A program made the translations under genes and the position numbers. A stretch of DNA of 6,620 nt from Candidatus Limimorpha equi (GTDB lineage: Bacteria > Bacteroidota > Bacteroidia > Bacteroidales > F082): the NCBI GenBank assembly GCA_018065885.1, contig JAGHSL010000145.1, forward strand, positions 1-6,620. The letters run 5' to 3'. Numbering within the stretch: the first letter of the stretch is position 1; each line of letters starts with the position of its first letter. The notes below the pieces were generated by a model. That model was given only the letters and a program-made list of their open reading frames with translations. It was not told where the DNA came from and ran no database searches. Of this stretch, positions 1 through 3,769 are shown piece by piece.

Positions 1-551
1 TGAACGTTTTAGACATCATCATAGCCATCATTCTGCTGGTTTTCGGCATCAAGGGATTAAAGAAAGGACTTATTCTTGAAGTCGTTGCGCTGTTGGCTTT
101 CGGCATTGGCATTTATGGCGCCATGCATTTCTCGGATTTCACGGCGGCAACTTTGACCGATTACATCGAAATCAATCCGAAATATCTCAACACAACGGCT
201 TTCGTTCTGACATTCATCATTTTAGTGATTCTTGTCAATCTGATTGGCAAACTGGTTTCCAAAATGGTGAAAAACATGAATTTAGGAGCTGTCAATAATA
301 TCGGTGGCTTCGTTTTCGGTGCTGCCAAAGGTGTTTTGCTTTGCAGTCTTTTGATGATGGTGTTGAACAACTTCCAACTTTTAGGACTTGTGAAACCTGA
401 AATGAAAGAAGAGTCTTTCCTGTATCCTCACGTTGAAAAAGCCGTTCCTTACGTTTACCAAGGCTTTGATATTGTGAAAGATGCCATCGAAGATATGAAG
501 GATTTGGAACAAGACGATGGCCATATTGCGGATTCAACATCAGTTTTTTGA
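1..551 (+). CDS. CvpA family membrane protein (5' end missing one base)
   Basis: Integral membrane protein of the CvpA (colicin V production) family; CvpA is needed for colicin V export in E. coli, but its general role is not settled. The window opens with TG, then codons for NVLDIIIAIILL in frame, so the natural start is almost certainly an ATG whose A lies one base before the window. This gives 183 residues, normal for the family. I see an N-terminal hydrophobic helix (about 3-16), the family hallmark G-x-K-G-x-x-K-G with a second helix (about 17-44), a third helix (about 66-84), and a fourth around the conserved NNIGGFVFGAAKG stretch (about 98-121). The tail is charged, acidic and probably cytoplasmic, ending STSVF. 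The next gene is about 200 bp away with its own promoter, so this gene is either alone or last in an operon starting upstream. Family assignment is firm; the function in this organism is not known. Confidence 0.85.
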   Translation, partial: NVLDIIIAIILLVFGIKGLKKGLILEVVALLAFGIGIYGAMHFSDFTAATLTDYIEINPKYLNTTAFVLTFIILVILVNLIGKLVSKMVKNMNLGAVNNIGGFVFGAAKGVLLCSLLMMVLNNFQLLGLVKPEMKEESFLYPHVEKAVPYVYQGFDIVKDAIEDMKDLEQDDGHIADSTSVF

Positions 552-690
552 TAATTAATTTGCAGATACTTTCGGATTTCATCATGCTGTCCATTGAAGG
601 TATTTGCGAGGCTGGATTCGGATTTTTATGGTTGGAAATGACGCATTCCGCTAACGCAAGTGCCCGCCAATGAATTGCAAATTATTTGAA

Positions 691-706
691 TCCACGGATT
701 TTTACG
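691..706. repeat. CCACGGATTTTTACG motif, probable dispersed repeat
   Basis: Seen: a CCACGGATTTTTACG string just upstream of the antitoxin promoter. The 10-mer CACGGATTTT (693-702) reappears inverted as AAAATCCGTG at 1446-1455, just upstream of the second promoter-like repeat. From memory, short arrays of CACGGATTTT-like motifs are scattered between genes in many Bacteroidota genomes; their role is unknown to me. Confidence 0.35.
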
Positions 707-736
707 TTCCGAAATTTATTCGTATTATTGCAGCGG
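707..736 (+). repeat. Direct repeat copy 1 (30 bp), flanks the TA module
   Basis: Matches 1468-1497 at 28 of 30 positions; the differences are at repeat positions 9 (T/A) and 28 (C/T). It begins TTCCGAAA, contains TTATTCGTATTATTGCAG and ends GG. The two copies are 761 bp apart and enclose the whole antitoxin-toxin pair. This copy contains the module's promoter (-7 box 723-730), so the repeat is either a duplicated promoter or a junction left by insertion. Confidence 0.85.
723..730 (+). promoter_or_regulatory. Promoter -7 box for the toxin-antitoxin module
   Basis: TATTATTG followed by C is one mismatch from the Bacteroidota -7 consensus TAnnTTTG. Transcription would start near 734, leaving a leader of about 14 nt to the ATG at 748 or 23 nt to the ATG at 757. 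I see no good -33 TTTG at the usual spacing. The same element recurs at 1484-1491 with its surroundings conserved, which supports function. Confidence 0.55.
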
Positions 737-747
737 TAAAAGAAAGG

Positions 748-975
748 ATGAAAAAAATGACGACCCAACTCAACGATTCTCAACTTCATTTGCTCAAGTT
801 GTTATCATTTGCAAAACGACAGGCCGATTTGGATGAAATGACACAAGTCTTGATTGATTATTATTCCAAGAAACTGAAAAAAGACACTGATGCACTTTGG
901 GCATCAGGCAAACTAAGCGACGAATTAATGGAAGAAATCCTCAATTCTCACATTCGGACTCCCTATCAGCAATGA
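748..975 (+). CDS. Antitoxin of a PIN-type toxin-antitoxin module
   Basis: Small, soluble, mostly helical and charged protein of 75 residues, resembling the unnamed antitoxins that precede PIN toxins in Bacteroidota. I recognise the family pattern: an N-terminal QLHLLKLLSF helix, a central helix with YYSKKLKKDTDALW, then KLSDELMEEILNSHIRTPY at the C-terminus. By analogy its role is to bind and neutralise the PIN ribonuclease made from the next gene, and possibly to repress the shared promoter; no DNA-binding fold is obvious. I chose ATG 748, with ATG 757 (72 residues) nearly as likely because AAAGG at 743-747 is better spaced for it. The open frame extends upstream to 670, but that part lies before the promoter. 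Its TGA overlaps the toxin ATG by 4 bp (ATGA), a typical co-translated pair. The frame is intact although its partner is broken. Confidence 0.75.
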   Translation: MKKMTTQLNDSQLHLLKLLSFAKRQADLDEMTQVLIDYYSKKLKKDTDALWASGKLSDELMEEILNSHIRTPYQQ

Positions 976-1388
976 ATAAAATCGTTCTTGACACCAATTG
1001 TCTGGTTGTTTCCGTTTCGCCAAGTTCAAAATATCACATTGTCTGGGACAAACTTGAAAAAGGCGAATACGATTTGTTTGTAACCGACGAAATAATCTAT
1101 GAATATCAGGAGATTTTGGAGCATTTCATTTCTCCAGAAGTTGCTTCGGAAGTCGTTTAGCTGTTGCTGAATCTCAAAAATGTCCATTTGGTTGAGACTT
1201 ATTACAAATTTAATCTCATAAAACAAGACCCTGATGATAACAAGTTTGTCGATTGTGCCATTGCTGTCGGAGCGACCTACATTGTCAGTAATGACAACCA
1301 TTTCAACGAATTGAACAAATATGATTTTCCAAAAGTCGAGCACATAAACATTTATGAATTTATTGATTGGCTTAAAGGAAATCATTAA
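972..1388 (+). pseudogene. PIN-domain ribonuclease toxin interrupted by one in-frame TAG
   Basis: Toxin half of the module. Without the stop it would be 138 residues, the normal size for the PIN family of putative toxin-antitoxin toxins (TIGR00305-like), which are Mg2+-dependent RNases with an acidic active site. The start is the ATG overlapping the antitoxin stop. Part one (residues 1-62) has the opening KIVLDTN with D7 and DEIIYEYQEIL with E44. Codon 63 (1158-1160) is TAG. The same frame then continues without any shift to 1388, holding DPDDNKFVD (D89, D94) and SNDNHF (D108). The family similarity runs straight through the stop, so a single substitution in a CAG, AAG, GAG or similar codon explains it. 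Neither half has all catalytic acids, so no active toxin is expected unless the stop is read through. TAG is a genuine stop in this genome, since the DUF3109 gene ends with it. A sequencing error is also possible. Confidence 0.82.
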
Positions 1389-1467
1389 TGGCTTTAGACG
1401 ACCTATCGCTGTCAAACACGTTTTTAACTTATTGAATCATTTATGAAAATCCGTGTTTCCTGCTTCT

Positions 1468-1497
1468 TTCCGAAAATTATTCGTATTATTGCAGTGG
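1468..1497 (+). repeat. Direct repeat copy 2 (30 bp), downstream of the toxin
   Basis: Second copy of the element at 707-736, with two mismatches in 30. It lies 80 bp after the toxin stop and 142 bp before the DUF3109 start. No gene begins directly after it, unlike copy 1, so it may be a leftover promoter of a lost module or one arm of a direct-repeat frame around the module. Confidence 0.85.
1484..1491 (+). promoter_or_regulatory. Orphan promoter-like -7 box
   Basis: TATTATTG followed by C, identical to the box of the antitoxin promoter and embedded in the same 30-bp repeat. If active, it would start near 1495 and give the DUF3109 gene a second transcript with a leader of about 145 nt. It could equally be silent, since nothing begins right behind it. 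Confidence 0.35.
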
Positions 1498-1513
1498 AAA
1501 GGAAGTTCCTTTC
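1497..1513. other. 17-bp perfect palindrome, possible operator
   Basis: GAAAGGAA, a central G, then TTCCTTTC: both arms are exact reverse complements. It begins at the last base of the second direct repeat and lies just past the predicted transcription start of the orphan promoter, where a repressor would bind. No T-tract follows directly, so it is not a typical terminator. The first repeat copy has no such palindrome. What binds it, if anything, is unknown. Confidence 0.4.
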
Positions 1514-1626
1514 TCCCGTTTGAAAAAAACATCTTTTCTTCGCCACTCGCTAAAGTTGCATTTAACACTTGAATTTAGGAAATTTAAACAAACTCTAAGT
1601 TTACATGATGAAAACGAAGAAAACTC

Positions 1627-1634
1627 TATCTTTG
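1627..1634 (+). promoter_or_regulatory. Promoter -7 box of the DUF3109 gene, leaderless arrangement
   Basis: TATCTTTG followed by C is a perfect match to the Bacteroidota -7 consensus TAnnTTTG. Only four bases (CGCC) separate it from the ATG at 1639. Because this box is normally centred about 7 bases before the transcription start, the start should fall at or next to the A of the ATG. A TTTAC at 1600-1604 is a weak -33 candidate with slightly long spacing. Confidence 0.7.
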
Positions 1635-1638
1635 CGCC

Positions 1639-2205
1639 ATGATTATACTTGACAACATTGTCGTCACCGACGAATTTTTGAATGCCCGATTTTGCTGCAA
1701 CTTAGCACTTTGCAAAGGCGAATGCTGCGTGGCGGGCGATGCCGGCGCTCCTTTGGAAGATGCCGAAATCGGTCTCATCGAAGATAACCTCGAAGCCATA
1801 AAACCCTATATGCGTCCCGAAGGCATTAAGGTGGTTGAGGAAAACGATGTTTACGACTACGACGATTTCGGCGAGTTAGTGACACCCCTCGTCAACGGCG
1901 AAGAATGTGCTTTCGTGTATTTCCACGAAAACGGCACCGCCTTGTGCGCCATCGAAAAAGCCTACTTGGAAGGCAAGACCGACTTTTGGAAACCGATTTC
2001 GTGCCACCTCTACCCCATCCGCCTGATGGAGAAGGACGGTTTCACACACATCGTCTATCACGAATGGAGCGTTTGCACTCCCGCCAAACGGAAAGGCGAA
2101 AAAGACGGCATACCGTTGTACAAATTCCTCAAAGGCCCCATGATACGCAAGTTCGGCGAAGACTGGTACAACCGTTTGGTAGCTTTGATTGAAAAGAAAA
2201 GATAG
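1639..2205 (+). CDS. DUF3109 family cysteine-rich protein
   Basis: Soluble protein of 188 residues belonging to DUF3109, a conserved family of unknown function related in pattern to YkgJ-type CxxxxCxxxCC proteins thought to bind zinc or an iron-sulfur cluster. I see the N-terminal cluster C19-C20, C25, C29-C30 within CNLALCKGECCVAGDAGAPL, a middle part with C90 and C103 (GEECAFVYF and TALCAIEKAYLEGK), then the hallmark KPISCHLYPIR with C122, and WSVC with C146. The C-terminus ends LYKFLKGPMIRKFGEDWYNRL. The cysteines could hold a metal; that is inference. The start is supported by length, by homologs as I recall them beginning at the same place, and because no other Met occurs before residue 58. 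It has its own promoter, ends in TAG, and converges on the metallopeptidase gene, so it looks monocistronic. Confidence 0.88.
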   Translation: MIILDNIVVTDEFLNARFCCNLALCKGECCVAGDAGAPLEDAEIGLIEDNLEAIKPYMRPEGIKVVEENDVYDYDDFGELVTPLVNGEECAFVYFHENGTALCAIEKAYLEGKTDFWKPISCHLYPIRLMEKDGFTHIVYHEWSVCTPAKRKGEKDGIPLYKFLKGPMIRKFGEDWYNRLVALIEKKR

Positions 2206-2288
2206 GAAAGTATTGTGTTTCAAGCTTCTGGCTTTTGGCAACATTTCATTGAAAAGCTATTTTTTATTTCATGGCTCATTTTCCTGTA

Positions 2289-2310
2289 GAGAGGTTGCAC
2301 GCAACGTCTC
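2289..2310. repeat. Degenerate dispersed palindrome (GAGAGGTTGC-AC-GCAACGTCTC)
   Basis: Two 10-base arms pair at nine positions; the only mismatch is G2293 opposite G2306. The 2-base centre is AC, so as RNA the hairpin would open to a 4-base GCAC loop with the closing pairs lost. From memory, near-perfect palindromes of the form GTAGAGACGTTGC...GCAACGTCTC are scattered through many bacterial genomes, including Bacteroidota and cyanobacteria. This copy has decayed: the left arm has G for C and the outer right arm has lost its complement. It lies in the non-coding gap between two convergent genes, where such elements are tolerated. Confidence 0.5.
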
Positions 2311-2345
2311 AATGTTCATTATCCAGACAAAGATCAATAAAACAG

Positions 2346-2378
2346 AAATGGCGACCCAAAACCGAGTCGCCATTTTTT
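2346..2378. terminator. Bidirectional intrinsic terminator
   Basis: A perfect 10-bp stem, AAATGGCGAC (2346-2355) with GTCGCCATTT (2366-2375), and a 10-base loop. On the + strand it runs into six Ts (2373-2378). On the - strand the downstream arm runs into TTTCTGTTTTATT. It lies 30 bases past the end of the metallopeptidase gene (- strand) and about 140 bases past the DUF3109 stop (+ strand), so it can end both convergent transcripts. Confidence 0.85.
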
Positions 2379-2407
2379 GTTTATAGAATTGAATTTCAAT
2401 TGAATGC

Positions 2408-3283
2408 TTAAAGCCTATCATAATCAGGCGAGAAAGTGTCGCCTTGGTTGATGTCGCCGGTGTAGAGACCTTTCTTGAGCCATTTTGAGCGTTGTGCCGA
2501 AGTGCCGTGGTTGAAGGTTTCGGGCATGGTGCGACCGTAGGCTTGCTTTTGAAGGTAGTCGTCACCAATCTTCGAAGCGGCATTCAAGGCTTCCTCAATG
2601 TCGCCGTCTTCCAACGAACCAAACATCTTGTTGTCGTTGTAAGCCCACACGCCGGCATAGAAATCGGCCTGCAGTTCAAGACGCACACTGATTTGGTTCG
2701 ACTGGGCAGAGTTCTGTCCATAACGCGCCATCTGCTGATGAGCGGCATTCAAGGTGCCTAACAGATACTGCACATGGTGTCCCACTTCGTGGGCAATGAC
2801 GTAAGCGTAGGCAAAATCGCCATCGGCGCCAATCTGACTTTTCATGCTTTTGAAAAACTCAAGGTCGAGGTAAACGCACTGGTCGCCTGAGCAGTAGAAA
2901 GGCCCGCTGGCCGATGTGGCATTGCCACAAGCCGAATTGACGGCATCGCTGAAAACCACGAGTTTCGGAGGTTCGTAGGTTCTGCCCATTTTTTTGAATT
3001 CCTTGGTCCATACGTCTTCGGTGCCGGCAAGGATTTGCTTGGCAAACTTGAACAGTTCCTGATCCTCTTCGCTGAATTGGGTGGGGTCTGTCTGGGTGTA
3101 TTCGATGTTGTTGCCTTGCGTCAGTTGCTGAACCACCTCGGCATCAGGGGCTTTGCCCGTGAGCAGCCAAATCAATCCGACAATGATGATGCCGCCGATG
3201 CCCAAGCCACCGGCTTTCGCTGCGCCGCCTTTTCCGCGACGGTCTTCCACATTCATACTTTCTCTACGTCCGTCTAATTTCAT
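2408..3283 (-). CDS. ypfJ: Putative neutral zinc metallopeptidase, YpfJ family
   Basis: Membrane-anchored protein of 291 residues in the YpfJ/KPN_02809 zinc peptidase family (Pfam Zn_peptidase, PF04228); substrates are not known to me. The N-terminus shows the family signature GRRESMNVEDRRG (5-17), then a glycine-rich stretch and one transmembrane helix (about 27-42) with the basic segment before it, so the catalytic part should lie outside the cytoplasm. The zinc site is AHEVGHH with H165 and H169 as ligands and E166 as the catalytic base; the third ligand is probably E203 in LELQADFYAG. C119, C131 and C136 lie in the segment before the active site and could form a disulfide or bind metal. 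Near the C-terminus NHGTSAQRSKWLKKGLYTGD is another conserved family block. The ATG fits because the signature begins a few residues later. It stands alone, divergent from the hyf operon, with its own promoter and terminator. Confidence 0.92.
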   Translation of the reverse strand: MKLDGRRESMNVEDRRGKGGAAKAGGLGIGGIIIVGLIWLLTGKAPDAEVVQQLTQGNNIEYTQTDPTQFSEEDQELFKFAKQILAGTEDVWTKEFKKMGRTYEPPKLVVFSDAVNSACGNATSASGPFYCSGDQCVYLDLEFFKSMKSQIGADGDFAYAYVIAHEVGHHVQYLLGTLNAAHQQMARYGQNSAQSNQISVRLELQADFYAGVWAYNDNKMFGSLEDGDIEEALNAASKIGDDYLQKQAYGRTMPETFNHGTSAQRSKWLKKGLYTGDINQGDTFSPDYDRL

Positions 3284-3308
3284 GATGTAATGTCTTTAAA
3301 GTTTGGCG

Positions 3309-3316
3309 CAAAAATA
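3309..3316 (-). promoter_or_regulatory. Promoter -7 box of the metallopeptidase gene
   Basis: Read on the - strand this is TATTTTTG followed by CGCC, a perfect TAnnTTTG match. Transcription should start near 3304, giving a leader of about 20 nt before the ATG at 3283. TTGC (- strand, 3334-3337) could serve as the -33 element. Confidence 0.65.
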
Positions 3317-3440
3317 AGTTTTTTTCAGTAATGGCAAGTAGTTGTTTTTGGTTTTAATTCGATTTCAGTGAACCTCGTTTTAGGAACAATAAAATAATAA
3401 GCTGAGACAATTCTGACACATGTCAATTTCGTTTTTATTA

Positions 3441-3484
3441 ACACAAATTTCCACAAATTAAACATGAATTTCCATAAATTTAAC
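3441..3484. repeat. AT-rich imperfect direct duplication, 21-bp period
   Basis: The 23-base stretch from 3441 (ACACAAATTTCCACAAATT...) recurs from 3462 (ACATGAATTTCCATAAATT...) with 19 of 23 positions identical. Each half is itself made of about 10-11-base units of the type CACAAATT, close to one helical turn. It resembles the CACGAATTTTCACGAATT-like motif strings that I recall between genes of Bacteroidota. Confidence 0.5.
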
Positions 3485-3501
3485 TGATATATAATAAATT
3501 G

Positions 3502-3536
3502 GTTATCAGTTGTCGGTTATCAGTTATCAGTTGTCT
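3502..3536. repeat. 7-bp tandem array, five units (GTTRTCN)
   Basis: Five contiguous 7-base units: GTTATCA, GTTGTCG, GTTATCA, GTTATCA, GTTGTCT. The last four bases, GTCT, are also the start of the first 8-base unit of the next array, so the two arrays interlock. No spacers, so not CRISPR. Confidence 0.85.
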
Positions 3537-3604
3537 AAAAGTCCAATAGTCTAAATGTCTAAGAGTCCATTTGTCTAAAAGTCCAAATGTCTAAGAGTCC
3601 GAAT
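3533..3604. repeat. 8-bp tandem array, nine units (GTCYANNN)
   Basis: Nine contiguous 8-base units with no gap: GTCTAAAA, GTCCAATA, GTCTAAAT, GTCTAAGA, GTCCATTT, GTCTAAAA, GTCCAAAT, GTCTAAGA, GTCCGAAT. The GTCY core is invariant in all nine and the next base is A in eight; the last three positions vary. It ends about 130 bases before the hyf promoter. Diverged units suggest it is old, not a freshly slipping microsatellite. Confidence 0.85.
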
Positions 3605-3692
3605 CCTCCATAACCCTAAATTCAGAATGCAAACTAATTTTGCACAACTACTTATTTAGATGTGTTACAACTTTTTTAAAAGTGTTACTTGG

Positions 3693-3704
3693 TGGAATAT
3701 TCCA
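3693..3704. other. 12-bp perfect palindrome TGGAATATTCCA, possible operator
   Basis: A perfect inverted repeat ending 31 bases before the hyf-operon -7 box, so about 44-55 bases upstream of the predicted transcription start, a common place for an activator or repressor site. I do not recognise the binding protein. Confidence 0.35.
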
Positions 3705-3735
3705 AATTCTGAATCTTCAATTCGGCATTATTCCG

Positions 3736-3743
3736 TATCTTCG
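3736..3743 (+). promoter_or_regulatory. Promoter -7 box of the hyf-like operon
   Basis: TATCTTCG followed by CGCC is one base from the Bacteroidota TAnnTTTG consensus and resembles the box of the DUF3109 gene. Transcription would start near 3747, giving a leader of about 22 nt to the ATG at 3770. No clear -33 TTTG is visible. Confidence 0.6.
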
Positions 3744-3769
3744 CGCCCGTTTTCATAAACTGTCAAACA

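Larger units (their letters stand above)
3284..3769. other. 486-bp divergent intergenic region without a gene
   Basis: AT-rich gap between the metallopeptidase (leftward) and the hyf-like operon (rightward). I find no convincing coding frame and no RNA gene. It holds, in order: the leftward promoter (3309-3316), a short interrupted palindrome TGACA-CA-TGTCA (3414-3425), an imperfect 21-bp duplication (3441-3484), a 7-bp tandem array (3502-3536) that merges into an 8-bp tandem array (3533-3604), a second possible -7 box (TAATTTTG, 3635-3642), a perfect 12-bp palindrome (3693-3704) and the rightward promoter (3736-3743). Confidence 0.7.

Noticed and set aside
670..747. Longer N-terminus for the antitoxin beginning at 670
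   Set aside because: This part lies upstream of and across the promoter (-7 box 723-730), and the encoded residues do not resemble the antitoxin family.
897..971. Earlier start for the toxin inside the antitoxin gene
   Set aside because: The KIVLDTN opening of the PIN domain begins right after the ATG at 972, which overlaps the antitoxin stop in the usual way; the upstream part is an out-of-frame reading of the antitoxin.
1158..1160. TAG recoded as an amino acid, as in some phages
   Set aside because: The neighbouring DUF3109 gene ends with TAG at exactly the expected protein length, so TAG is a stop here.
1026..1415. 129-residue open frame on the minus strand across the toxin
   Set aside because: It is antisense to the PIN frame, has no promoter or recognisable protein pattern, and is an artefact of AT-rich codons.
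2222..2270. Separate terminator right after DUF3109 (AGCTT ... AAGCT followed by Ts)
   Set aside because: Only five paired bases with a long loop; the perfect 10-bp stem at 2346-2375 is a far better terminator.
2189..2386. 65-residue open frame after DUF3109
   Set aside because: It starts with TTG inside the DUF3109 gene, runs through the dispersed palindrome and into the terminator, and has no protein-like pattern.
3414..3425. Interrupted palindrome TGACA-CA-TGTCA as an operator
   Set aside because: Arms of only five bases and about 100 bases from the nearest promoter; expected by chance at this size.
3502..3604. CRISPR array
   Set aside because: Units of 7 and 8 bases are directly contiguous with no unique spacers and no cas genes nearby.
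3635..3642. Second promoter for the hyf-like operon (TAATTTTG)
   Set aside because: It matches TAnnTTTG but has no -33 partner, and in such AT-rich sequence a chance match is likely; the box at 3736-3743 is better placed.
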